From: Meandrina meandrites
Lineage: Eukaryota > Cnidaria > Anthozoa > Scleractinia > Meandrinidae
Direction: 5' to 3'
DNA: 64,000 nt
Assembly (NCBI GenBank): GCA_963693305.1
Contig: OY855905.1
Location: 16,184,237 to 16,248,236, forward strand
Shown here: one piece after another, positions 47,378 to 58,020 of the stretch
Numbering within the stretch: the first letter of the stretch is position 1
Layout of the letters: the number at the start of each line of letters is the position of its first letter
Program-made: the position numbers and the translations under genes
The notes under the pieces: generated by a model
Database searches by the model: none
Told to the model about the DNA's origin: nothing
Seen by the model: the letters and a program-made list of their open reading frames with translations, nothing else

Positions 47378-49207
47378 GAGACGGTCTCTGTAATTTCGGT
47401 CTGCTCAATCTGGCTTGAAAAATAAATTTCGCTTATTTCTTATGTGTTGCAAGACTTCCATGTACTTATACTAAAACCACAATTCGCTTGACCAGATCAT
47501 TTATTTTTTTCGAGTTTTCAAGGATTTTCGGTTCACCCAAACGAGCGCCCGTAACGACCAAAGTCAGGGCTTAAATTTACCACAACTTTCAAGATGAATT
47601 AAACAAAAACGAATAACTTCTGTACCAAAAAAACACCACAGCCAGTTATATTATGTCTTCTTGATCCATCACACCGACTTTCATGAACATTGACTTCGAA
47701 TCAAGCCAACAGCAAGACATTAACGACACCCCTATCACACACTTTGATGAAACACGCGAAAACGGATCAGATTCAAACTTTATTTTTGAAAAAGTGAGGC
47801 GGTGTACTTGAATCAAACCAACGCAGCTGAAACGTTGATACATAAGACAATGTCACTACAGAAAGAAACCTTGTGGTCTCGTCTTATTGAAATATTTATA
47901 GCTGTGCAAACTTGCCAAATTTCGACGATCTTCATGTTTGCCGCCATTTTGAGGTACTCGTCAGGACGAAGCGTTTCATCAACTTGCCTCACAGATGTAT
48001 CTAAAACCATCAGAAATAAAGAAAAAGTCAATATAAATGCATTACAGTTCAAATGAAAGAGTTAAAATCGTGTTTATAAACAGAAATTCGACCTACATTT
48101 AAACCATTTCTGGAGATCTAAGATAGGCCATCATTGTTCGAATTTCACTCGATGATTCCACACGAAATTACAATATTTGACACGAAAACTTTGACCTGAT
48201 GTAGCATATGAATCAGGTTAAGGTAGTAACGTCGTCCTTTCCCTTCCTTGCTGGCACACAGCGAAGATTTTCCATTGCAAAACGTTGAACGTCGAACAAC
48301 AACCGAAGAACCGGCTTCGCGGTCACTACTTCATGTATGAGGCTCTAATGAGGCACTGTACGGTACGATACGATACCCCATACATAAAGTATGTACCGAT
48401 GGATAAACATGACCGGTTCGTTTGCTTCTTCGCCGATGTTCGACGTTTTGTCGTAAAAACAACTTGGCTGTACGCATGGAAGAAAGGGAAATTACGAGGT
48501 AACTACCTTTACCTGATTCAAACGCTACATCGAGTCGAAGTTTGCGTGTCAGATACTGTTATGTCTTGTGGAATCATCGAATGAAATTCGAACAATGACC
48601 TATCTTTCATCTCCAGAAATGATTGAAATTTAAGTCTAGTTTCCGTTTTTAAACACGATTTTAACTTTTTCATTTGAACTTTAATGCCTTTATATTAACT
48701 TTTTCTTTATTTTCGATGGTTTTAGATACGCCTGCGAGGCAAGTTGATGAAACGCTTCGTCCTGACGAGTACCTCAAAATGGCTACAAACATGAAGATCG
48801 TCGAAATTTGGCAAGTTTGCACAGCTATAAATGTTTCAATAACACGATACCGCAAGGTTTCTTTCTGTAGTGACATTGTCTTTTGTATCTACTTTTCGGC
48901 TGTGTTGGTTTGACTCAAATAGAGCGTCTCACTTTTTCAAAAATAAAGTTTGAATCTGATCCGTTTTCGCGTGTTTCATCAAAGTGTGTGATAGGGGTGT
49001 CGTTAATGTCTTGTTGTTGGCTTGATTCGAAGTCAATGTTCATGAAAGTCGGTGTGATGAATCAAGAAGACATAATATAACTGGCTGTGGTGTTTTTTTG
49101 GTACAGAGGTTATTCGTTTTTGTTTAATTCATCTTGAAAGTTGTGGTAAATTTAAGCCCTGACTTTGGTCGTTACGGGCGCCAGTTTGGGTGAACCGAAA
49201 ATCCTTA

Positions 49208-49665
49208 TGCATCAGTCAATTCCAGCAGTGCCCATCCCCCCCCCCCCCCGGGCAACCCTGGGGCATTTCCTAATGTTGCCCATCCCAGGGGTGGGGCATT
49301 TGCGTACCTCGGGTTGATCCCCGGGCATTTGACACGTGGTTTCGAAACCGTGGAGTGAGTCGCGTATTCGTGATGGTGGCGTTTATAGGCCAAGACGTGG
49401 ACTACGTTGCAGATTAGCTAGTCCATGAACGACTAGAGAAGCTCGTGGATGTTCATGGATGTTTTTAAAGGTATATTTTCTGAATTTTAGATATTTCTTC
49501 ATTGTCAAGAAGTATTATATTCTTATATCACCTATCGAGAGATTAAAAACAATCAACCCGGGAGCGGGGCATTTGCCCGGTTCCCTTGTCCCCACCCCGG
49601 GGAATTTACCAAAGAAATGCTGATGCCCGGGGGGGAGATGGGCACTGCTGGAATTGACTGATGCA
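49208..49665. mobile_element. PIF/Harbinger-like MITE in the foldback right arm
   Basis: Ends TGCATCAGTCAATTCCAGCA and inverted TGCTGGAATTGACTGATGCA, flanked by TTA (49205-49207, 49666-49668). The undisturbed left arm of the foldback shows the uninterrupted target with a single base change. Internal sequence is rich in CCCGGGCA/GGGGCATTT motifs. Same terminal 14 bases as the 1436-bp element at 31696-33131. Confidence 0.85.
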
Positions 49666-49740
49666 TTAAAAACTCAAAAAAAATAAATGATCTGGTCAAG
49701 CGAATTGTGGAATTGTGGTTTTAGTATAAGTACATGAAAG

Positions 49741-50278
49741 CTAGAAGTGTTTTTCATCGACTTTCAAAGGTGTGGAGAACAGGTGAATTCCGCCGAGAAA
49801 CTAAGTTGAGGATCTTCAAGTCAAACATCATTGCTGTCCTGTTGTATGGATGCGAGACTTGGAGAATGACAAAAGCGGATGAAAAAAGACTTGACACCTT
49901 CCTTCACAAATGCCTAAGGAGAATCTTGAAAGTCCATTGGCCCATGCGTGTGTCCAATGATGAAATTCGGAGAAAAGCGGGAATCGAAAAGATCAGTTCA
50001 CAAGTACGACGTAGGCGATGGAAGTGGATAGGTCATGTTCTACGTATGACACCAAACCGCAACCCACACGTGGCATTATCCTGGGCACCAAGTGGAAAAA
50101 GAAGCAGAGGACGGCCAAGGGAAACATGGCGGAGAACGGTGGAGAAAGAATGCGCTGAGCTGGGACTAAAATCGTGGGCCGCAGCAGCAGCTGTGGCCAA
50201 GAATAGGGACAGATGGCGAGCATTAACGTCCGGCCCTATCCCCCACCTGGGGGCAAGGAACTAAGAGAGACATGAAAG
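49741..50278 (+). mobile_element. 5'-truncated non-LTR retrotransposon copy
   Basis: The frame 49734-50264 (its first codons lie in the flank) is the C-terminal end of a non-LTR reverse transcriptase: IAVLLYGCETWRMTKADEKR, RRRRWKWIGHVLRM, SKRSRGRPRETWRRTVEKE-like GKRSRGRPRETWRRTVEKEC, and NRDRWRALTSG. It ends at TAA (50262-50264), five bases before the repeat ACATGAAAG. That 9-bp sequence flanks the copy (49732-49740, 50270-50278) and is single in the left arm of the foldback, so it is the target duplication. No poly(A) tail is visible. CR1- or RTE-type by motif style; clade not settled. Confidence 0.85.
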
Positions 50279-50359
50279 TCTTGCAACACACAAGAAATAA
50301 GCGAAATCTATTTTTCAAGCCAGATCGAGCAGACCGAAATTACAGAGACCGTCTCTTAA

Positions 50360-51542
50360 TAACCAGGTGAAGGCAAAGATGGTTTGCCAGTTCTTTTTTA
50401 ATTCTATCGAAGGTGACTTCTCCTGGCCTGTTGCTAGTTTTCCAGTAAGGCAAATGAACAGCAGAAAACTCAAAGTGTTGGTATGGAAAGTGATTGAAGT
50501 TCTTTCAAAGACAGTTGTAAATGGCAAACATATTCAGGTTCTTTTTGGAGTTTGTGACAGTTCATCTTACTCCCATGCTTTCTTTTGCAAATCAAATGTT
50601 CAAAATTGGGTGTGCTCTAACCCTTTTAACAACAACAGCCCAATCTGGTGGCTGTCAGACTACCCCCATCTTATAAAAAAGTTGCGAAATTTTATTGTCA
50701 ATCCAGCTAGGCACATGGAACTGTCTGACCAGAAAATAACATCCCAACACCTTCTTGACGTTGTTGAAAGGAAGCAAACCAAACTACGATGGAAACATGT
50801 TAAATTAGGTGCAAGAACAAAAATGTCTGTGAAACGAGCAGTGGAAGTCTGTTCAGAAGAAGTAGTGACTGATATATGTCAGGGTAGTTTTCCTCTTGAA
50901 GAAACAATTGGAACTAGGCTGTACCTGAGCATGTGTGCAAAGTTGTTTAAAATAATGAATAATTGTACAGAGGTAGATCCCTCAAGCTACAGAGAACTTG
51001 TCAAGATTTTAATATGGTTTTCCAATCGTTACAATGAGATAAAAACTACTATGCCTGGAAAAGGTCAACACAATGCTCATTGGAAAAAGTTTATCACTGA
51101 AAGAACTTACAAAGATTTGGTGAGAGCTATAAGGGCATTTTTAGGATTAGTACAGTACATTCAAATGAATTTTCCTGATGCTGTTATTATTCCTAAAACA
51201 ATGTGTCAAGACGATGTTGAAAACTATTTTTCTTTACAACGGGCACGCATAGCATCAGGTCACCCTACTGTCCTTCAGTTTTTTGAGTCAGCCACAACGA
51301 TAAGTACAAACCTGTTAATCACATCAGAATTTGGTGAACTGCATGAAAGCATAGGCTCCTATGATCCAGTTTGTACACCAAATGCTGTGAAAATACCTTT
51401 ACTTGGAGAAACAAGAACAGATGTTCTACTGAGCCTGATGCACAGCTTTCTTCAGAACCAACTGTTTCAAAGGATAATTCTTTTCTTCCACTCTCTGTTG
51501 CACAAGACACTTCTGATAAAGCACAAAAACAACAGCTCTTGA
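50360..51542 (+). pseudogene. P-element-type transposase, C-terminal half
   Basis: In frame with the segment before the foldback. Motifs: FPVRQMNSRKLKVLVWKVIE, LFGVCDSSSYSHAFF (Asp 50556-50558), NPFNNNSPIWWLSDYPHLIK then KLRNFIVNP (Asp 50658-50660), and later CQDDVENYFSLQRARIASGH (Glu 51219-51221). The DxxxS, SDxPHLxKxLRN and QDxxENxFSxxR patterns are those of P-element transposases (family knowledge), with the insertion-domain-like stretch between. From about 51420 the coding sense moves to another frame (51371-51778), because a small indel separates ..GETRTD from STEPDAQLSSEPTVSKDNSF. It acts, if ever active, as a DNA transposase in the nucleus. Confidence 0.8.
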
Positions 51543-51778
51543 GGCATGCAAAGCAAACTTTAGAATATATTGACTTATCAACATCTTCCACAATAATTCA
51601 GGCAAACCAAATAATTGTGAATGCTCTGAAAAATGAAGTTAACAGCCAACATTTGCTCGATTTCATTTCCTGCTTAGACCATGGGCTATGCCAGCACTAC
51701 TTCAACAATGAAAACTGGACTGAAAATTCTTTACCGAAAGCACTAACAGCACTAGAATTTAAGGGTACTGTGGAATAA
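51420..51778 (+). pseudogene. Linker segment after the transposase, frame-shifted
   Basis: Frame 51371-51778, coding sense from about 51420: acidic-serine stretch, then helical HAKQTLEYIDLSTSSTIIQA, HLLDFISCLDHGLCQHYF and LPKALTALEF. No domain recognised. Coding sense moves back to the earlier frame at about 51755 (RVLWNNTLTKMHVTHADNEL), so there is a second indel. Confidence 0.6.
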
Positions 51779-52184
51779 CACTCTAACCAAGATGCATGTT
51801 ACTCATGCAGACAATGAATTGGCTGGTACTTTGCTCCTTCTGTTTGTAAAAAAATTTACCAAAAGAAGATGTGTAACCTATTTGGTAGTTGATGGACTTG
51901 GCCCAAGTGCTCACCAAGACAATTCTGCAATACGGCAATTGCTAAAAAAATATGATATAACTGCAGAAAAAAATGTGGCAACTACAACAACTTCGGTCGA
52001 TGAATCAAAAAGTAAATGCCATGGTTGTGGGGAGTTGGGCCACTGGGTAAGAGACTGCCAAAAAGGTTGCAACAAAGCCTGGCTTGCAGGACAACAGTGC
52101 TTTAAATGTGGACAACTTGGTCATTTCTGAAAGGATTGCCCTTTTAAAATAACAAAACAGAAATCAAACTCCTCAACTTTTAAT
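51755..52184 (+). pseudogene. Two CCHC zinc knuckles
   Basis: The frame with Met at 51792 gives CHGCGELGHWVRDC (C-x2-C-x4-H-x4-C) at about 52017-52058 and CFKCGQLGHF.KDC at about 52101-52142. In the second knuckle a TGA (52128-52130) stands where an aromatic residue, probably Trp, is expected, and the frame continues KDCPFKITKQKSN beyond it into the nuclease. Zinc knuckles bind single-stranded nucleic acid. They could mark the start of a second ORF (Met 51792) or an internal domain of one long protein. Confidence 0.75.
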
Positions 52185-53250
52185 ATGAAGACAACAACTA
52201 AACACAATAACAGAATGTGGTACCACCCCACCACTGCCTTACCTAAAATGATTGGCATGTTAGATTATTTTGATTTACAAAAACATGGCACATATACCGG
52301 TAGTCCTCTTGCAGTCGATAATTTAGATCCCAAAACAACAAAACAGCGATCAGAGCAATGGTTTAAATTTCGGAAAGGTAAAATAAATGGCAGCAAAGCA
52401 GCTGTTGCTTTAGGGTGGCTTGGAAGGCCAAATATGGAAAATTATTGGGATGAGGTAAGGAAAGGGGGTGGGACCACAAGAACAGAGACAAGCAAATCTC
52501 AACTGGCCATGAAATGGGGATCTATGTGTGAGAATAGTGCCATGGCAACATATATTTCCAAGTTCCTTACCAAAACCTATCCTAATAGCAAGGTATGTGA
52601 AACTGGAGTTCATATAGTCAACAATGACACTGGTAACCCATGGCTAGCCTCTTCTCCTGATGGGCTAGTTGAGATCAATAATACATTCTCAAAAAAAGAT
52701 GTGGGAGTTATAGAAATCAAATGCCCATTTATGGGAGGCAAACCAGTACCATACAGAAATGTTTGCACAAACCACATTCCACAAATAATGTTAGAGATGT
52801 ACTGCACAAATACTAAATGGTGTCATTATGTTGTATGGACTCCAGTTGGATATCGGATATACCTTGTTACTAGAGATGATGAATATATAGCAGACTTGCT
52901 AAACTATTTAAAGCAGTTCTGGGATTCAACACAAGACACAGAAGGAACTGCACCTCTCTGGCAAGCAGATGCATTTAACTTAAAGAAGAGAGCTGAAGAA
53001 ATCTCTACAAATTGTAAAATGCTGTCATCTGGCAGTTCAGTAAGAGATGACAGTATTCTTGATCACAAAGATATCGACCTATTTTGGAATTTAGAAAAGG
53101 AAACAAAGAAAGACAGTAAAGCAATTGCACCCAGAAAATGTGGAGGATGTAAAATCGAGGAATGGAAATGTAGGTTGAATCCATGTGAAACAAGACTAGA
53201 GCGGCTAAAAAATAAAAATCTCTCAATTGCCAAGCCTCAAATTTCTTATC
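52185..53250 (+). pseudogene. YqaJ/lambda-exonuclease-type nuclease domain
   Basis: Motifs in order: RSEQWFKFRKGKINGSKAA (the R..W...R...iTgS start of YqaJ nucleases), MKWGSMCENSAMATYISKF (Glu of the first active-site helix), NPWLASSPDGLVE (Asp of SPDG, 52653-52664), VGVIEIKCPF (Glu-x-Lys, 52713-52727) and HIPQIMLEMYCT (the Q..x..QM helix). This is the full PD-(D/E)xK active site, with no key residue missing. The domain belongs to the YqaJ viral recombinase family, 5'-3' exonucleases that feed recombination. A Cys-rich segment (CGGCKIEEWKCRLNPCETR) follows and leads to the protease box. Long intact frame (52185-53432), so this is the best preserved part of the element. Confidence 0.85.
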
Positions 53251-54240
53251 AGTCATACACCTGGGGTTCAGGGGGACTTGGAAATAGCTGCCATCAGGAC
53301 ACTATTCTTGAATTCTTATACCATCCATTTAGGCGACAAATTCGGATAGACATGAGTGCTTTTGGTAAAGGAATGTGTGTGTTACAAGATTGCTTTCAAT
53401 TAAGGGAAGATGGAGATTTCCCATCAAGTTAACTTAGACTGTGGAAGTGGCTGAGAGATGAAACAACTGATGGCCACATTTATTATTCTTTTGGAAGAAC
53501 TGCATCAATAATAGGAATATTTTATAGACTTATTGAGAACAGTGAGCGATCTTCCACCTTACAATTTCGACTTACAGAGACAACAACTACTGTTTGTTCC
53601 ACTCAACCACAAGTACACAAACGTACACGTACAAAGCACCATATCATTTTCCCAGTGACTGATGATGACATTTTACAAGAGCATGTTTTAGGCAACCAAC
53701 AATATAAAATCAACTTAGTTGTCGAGCATTTGCTTACCAGAAAAAATCAATTAACAATGTCAGGAAGGTGTGGGAATGTTATCTCTAACGACAGTTTACA
53801 AAATCAACAGTCTGGCATTTTTCGGAATTAACAAGCTCTGTAGCAATGTTCTGTGATGGGAAAAACAGAGTAACCACTGAATTAAGTGGTAATCCCTGCT
53901 TTTTTTTTTGTTATGCGAAATGTTTCAAGTACATGCATCCCTTATCTTGAGGGACATATACAAATTTTGAACACTAAATATCATTTAACTGGCGTTTTGT
54001 ACTTTAATGGCCTACATTATTGGTGTGAGATTTTGTCCACTCAGATTGGTTGTAAAAGGGGTTGGTACTTGTATGATGGGATGATAAGAGGGGGAAAGGC
54101 TGAGTATGTTGGAGAAATTCCCCAGTGTAAAAGGCCTGAGTATGTTCACATTCTTGTTTACGAACAGAGTGCTTCCGATCCAAATGTGTATGGCAAAACA
54201 ATTGCCTATGAAAGAGAAAAACTGAATTCTATAATTACAA
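53251..54240 (+). pseudogene. USP-like cysteine protease, broken
   Basis: A Cys box SGGLGNSCHQDTILEFLY (Cys codon 53289-53291) resembles the GLxNxCYxNSxLQ box of ubiquitin-specific proteases. The frame stops at 53430 but continues in the same frame with RLWKWLRDETTDGHI to a second stop near 53830; a frame change near 53830-53890 then leads to a His box, YFNGLHYWCEI (His 54015-54017) and GWYLYDGM (Asp 54075-54077), followed by RPEYVHILVYE. Cys, then about 240 residues later His and Asp before a C-terminal strand, is the USP/C19 order. Substrate is unknown; because the same element carries a ubiquitin-like domain ending in Gly-Gly, processing at that site is an attractive inference. At least two stops and one indel disable this copy. 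Confidence 0.65.
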
Positions 54241-54831
54241 TCTACAAGCAGGAGTTAAATCTGTCAGACACAAAAGTGAAGATAAAAAATTTAAAAGAAA
54301 TTCTGAGACATGAGGGGATTCCATTTAAAAATAATGCAAAATTGGAAGAGTTGCAAACTTTAGTTTTGAATATTTCAGAAATTAAATCACAATACAGTTG
54401 CAATGGTCAACAGATATCATCTGATGTAGAAATGAAATCACCCCCAAGTGGCAAAGATATACCGTTTACAAAACGTGTGGGCGGAAAACCAACAGCATCG
54501 ATTGATTACACACCTGAACGCCATCCACCTAAGAAGTTTAAGAAATTGTTCTCTCCTATAAAGAAATCTTCTGTTAAGAAGACGGTGACCAAATATATCA
54601 AAACATTTAAAGAACTTGTTAACAAAGTGACAGGTCCTGGTGCTGACAGTTCACCAGAAGAAGAAACAGAGCAATGTCAATTGACCATGCAAGCTTCAAA
54701 CCCCTTCTTTAAATACCTCGATGAGCCCCTCCAAAATGAAATTTACATCTCTAAATCAAATGACTATCTTGTCAAGAGTTTTAGTTCTGAGCTACCTTAT
54801 CAAATGGTAGATATGAAGCAATTATGGGATT
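54241..54831 (+). pseudogene. Lys-rich linker before the ParB-like domain
   Basis: Same frame as the His box, to 54932 nominally. It contains a SAP-like helical segment (NLKEILRHEGIPFKNNAKLE then ELQTLVL) and a basic stretch (KKFKKLFSPIKKSSVKKTV). SAP domains bind DNA; the match is short. The frame is lost at a 122-bp exact duplication (54708-54829 repeated at 54830-54951). Confidence 0.5.
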
Positions 54832-54951
54832 TAAATACCTCGATGAGCCCCTCCAAAATGAAATTTACATCTCTAAATCAAATGACTATCTTGTCAAGAG
54901 TTTTAGTTCTGAGCTACCTTATCAAATGGTAGATATGAAGCAATTATGGGA
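54708..54951 (+). repeat. Exact 122-bp tandem duplication
   Basis: Two identical copies of a segment starting TTTAAATACCTCGATGAGCC, period 122 bp. Since 122 is not a multiple of three, the duplication alone shifts the frame between the linker and the ParB-like domain. No difference between copies was seen, so it is recent or an assembly artefact. Confidence 0.9.
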
Positions 54952-55297
54952 TTTCAAAGAGTTTGATCGTTTCCACACACCCAAGGTTAAAGATGGAGGG
55001 GTAAGACTTGAACAGATCAGGCGATATGTTCTCAAGTTTGGCATTGATTCGCCACTAGTACTCACGTATAACAAAGAAAATGGAAAAGTGTATTTAGCCG
55101 AAGGGAATCACAGGCTTGCTGTTGCAATAAGTACAGGGATTCCTTTTCTCCCAGTTCATGTAACTACGAAATGGCTCGAACCAAATGAATCAGGAAACTT
55201 TAAAATATTGCCAAATCATTCAGAGTTATCAACAATGACTGGAGTATTACTTCCTGAACATCTTGGATTAAAAGTTAAACAAAACAAGCCTCTGTGA
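54832..55297 (+). pseudogene. ParB/sulfiredoxin-like domain, C-terminal end of composite protein
   Basis: Frame 54824-55297 reads FKEFDRFHTPKVKDGGVRLE, then QIRRYVLKFGIDSPLVLTY, VYLAEGNHRLAVAISTGIP and FLPVHV, the pattern of a ParB-N/sulfiredoxin fold (I...G...P..V....v.eGnHRl.A....G...PV.V) with the GNHR motif intact. Members bind nucleotides and DNA or act as nucleases; the role here is unknown. It ends in TGA or TAA-type stop at 55297 after KVKQNKPL and is preceded by the duplication. Final recognisable domain of the composite element. Confidence 0.65.
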
Positions 55298-57805
55298 ATC
55301 AATTCAGATTGCACTGTCATTTTAATTATGATATTGACTATGTATGTTAATATGGAATTACACAATTCTATGCTATTTCAAGCCTTTTTTTAGAAACTAG
55401 TACCTTTAGTGTATGGCCCAAACACAATATTTGTAAGAACCCATAGCTCAAGATCTAAAGAAACTGCATGATGACTGTTGGTCCTCAGATTAAAATCATT
55501 CACAGTCGACTGTCATAATCCCATTATTTCTCATCTATTTTCCTACTTTTCTCAGCCTCTACCCCTTCCAATGTTTTGCACTCTCCTGGGATTTTATATA
55601 GCTCTTAACCTATAGAAGAGTAGATGAAAAGAAATGTAAGAATCTAGGCAATCCTTGACTGGCTGCAGTATTAAAATCTTTTTCAGAAAAATCAATCAAT
55701 GGGAGAGAAGCAGTACTATGATCCACATAAAGACAAATTAAATTACATGTAAATGCTCATTGATATCCCTTATTAGGCAAGGTGGAGCAAAACATTATTT
55801 GCCAAAGCTGAAAGCTGAGGTAAAATTATAATTGACCTTCCAGACACTGAAAAATCACAATACAATTTTTTAAGTACCGAGTTTAATGATTGTTTTATCA
55901 TTGGATCGCTGTATTTGTTTTGAGTAAGTACCTTTGGTTAAGACACTGAGAACTGGACTCTTTCTGCTGAATTAATTCAGAGAATAGCCTAGTTTTGCCT
56001 TCCATAATTAAATAGGAGCTGCTCTCCAACTGATTCTTATCTTCCAGATATAACTATTTGCCAAAATACATGAAGAGAAATTTTCATTGCCTTCTTTTTA
56101 TTCTTGCCGTACACAAATTAACAGCATTTGAAGAAGACCTGTCATTTTTCTCGAAATTGGACACATATGCATGAACAAAATAATATTTGCAGCAAAGTCA
56201 CTCTTCCAGGGTAATGCACATGAGTAGACCATTATTTAAAGACAGTTATTTACAGGTAACATGATAGGTTCTCTGCCAAAGTATAACACACGGTTATACA
56301 GCACAAAAAACCAAACAGCAGGTGCTCCTATTTGCTAATTTCAATGTCACATGACATCTTACAATAAAAACTTTCTTTCGCCAAAATCTGAATGTGGGCA
56401 ACACTGCAAAATCTATGAGGCAAGAGGGTAACATTGTAATGTTGCCTGCAAATATTGACCTATGAGCGCCATTTTTTGATCCCTCCGGAAACCAGTTAAT
56501 TTTGTATCCCTCAAGTCGCAATGACTGTTTCCCTTGGCTTCCCCTTGTGAAACATTGATATCTTGAGGAAAAAAATTAACTGTTTCCCTCTGGAATAGTC
56601 ATTTAAGTTTAAGTACTTCTTATTTACACGTCTACTGGAAATGACAATAACAAGTTTTAATCGGAACACATGTCAGTGACTTCAATTTACCAAAAACTCA
56701 GCACTCAGAACACAATACTGTGATGATGAATACTATGATGATAAAATATCAATCACATGAAGAATTTTTTCATCACATTAACAAAACAAATCGAAGAAAG
56801 ATGAAATATGATGTAAAGCCTTGACTGCATTTTTGCACAAATTGGAAGTGTTTAAAAATGTGATAAAACATTTATCTTATTAAGGATGTTTAATATACAT
56901 GTGCACACTGCAGACTCTGACCCCACGCGCCTTAATTTCGCTGGTATTCAATCTTCTCCCCCCCCCCCCCCCCCCAAAAAAAAAAAAAACATGTAAATAA
57001 CGACTGGGTATGAGTCTGTGCACATTGTATATTTTCCCAAATTATGAAAAAGGATCAGTCTGTGTTCAGGCCTAGATTGCTATTGGACCACTGCACCTAT
57101 ATAATCAAAACTAAAACCAGGAAGTAAATGAAAACAAAATTTGAAAAAATATCTCTGCTATCAAGGTCATGTCTGCAAACCATCCACATGGCTGTGATTT
57201 TTTCTGTTTTAACTACGATGAAATATTATTGGATTGAGAAGTTTTTGAATGTGAAAAGAAGCCTTTTTGTTATTGTACACATAACGTAAGGTTATCTTGG
57301 ATGGTTATCACTTTCATATTATTTAAAGATATATATTGCAGCATGTGCAGTGGTTTGATGTAGACTCACCATGAGTGTTTTAATGTTTTATGTAATGTTT
57401 AATAAATGAGAAGGAGTGCTTACATGTACTAAGTTTAGGACATGAGGCACATTCAAGTGTTTCAGAATTGATAAAGCAAAACTGGGGGTTTATAAACAGC
57501 TTCAAAAACCTCTGGTGTAAATCTTTTCTTTCTTGCAATGATATTTAGGTTTTAGGTTATTTTGTCCAAGAAAATTACACATAAACTTTTGCCATGTCTT
57601 TATCAGATATAGACAATAAAAACAGTAATTTCCTATAAATTTTTTCTTATGAATTATTTGTGAGGTTTCGAGAGTATATTTTAACTTAATTATATCCAAC
57701 TGTTTTTTGGTTTCAGTCCATCTGCTTAGTAGCAACCAGCTAACTACTTATAACTGTATTAAGTGTACATGTACCTTCACTGAAGACAGTCAATGTCAAG
57801 TCAGC
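55298..57805. other. Unassigned AT-rich stretch
   Basis: No frame of note. It should contain the 3' UTR and right end of the composite element, but no inverted repeat matching 43.8-45.1 kb was seen. A C run followed by an A run lies at about 56957-56989. Confidence 0.4.
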
Positions 57806-58020
57806 AAGTTTATTACAACCAACATATCTTCCTATCCTTATGCCTTGTTGTTGCACATGTAACAACACTGTTGATGGCTAACAGAATGTTCACCTACCAT
57901 ACATTGGATAAAGTTTATTATAACCAACCTTTCTTCCTATCCTTACGCATTGTTGCTGTAAATGTAACAACACTGTTGATGGCTAACAGAATGTTCACCT
58001 AACATACATTGGATAAAGTT
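57806..58020. repeat. 105-bp tandem duplication
   Basis: Two copies and a short third start (AAGTTTATTA at 57806, 57911, 58016), period 105 bp, diverged by several substitutions. The frame 57793-58002 over it is a by-product. Confidence 0.85.

Larger units (their letters stand above)
47378..50355. mobile_element. Foldback element with TTAA duplications, inserted in the transposase gene
   Basis: Ends GAGACGGTCTCTGTAATTTC (47378) and inverted GAAATTACAGAGACCGTCTC (50355), bordered by TTAA (47374-47377, 50356-50359). Nearly the whole element is a palindrome: each arm is about 1 kb once two later insertions in the right arm are removed, with the centre near 48360 where similarity fades. Frames such as 47813-48052 and 48674-48913 mirror each other because of this. 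It codes no recognised protein. Total 2978 bp, of which about 1 kb is nested DNA. Confidence 0.85.

Noticed and set aside
47813..48913. Paired frames of 79 codons on opposite strands of the foldback element
   Set aside because: They mirror each other through the palindrome and show no recognisable domain.
55298..57805. Right terminal repeat of the composite P-type element
   Set aside because: I looked for the inverse of sequences between 43.8 and 45.1 kb and saw none, so no boundary is claimed.
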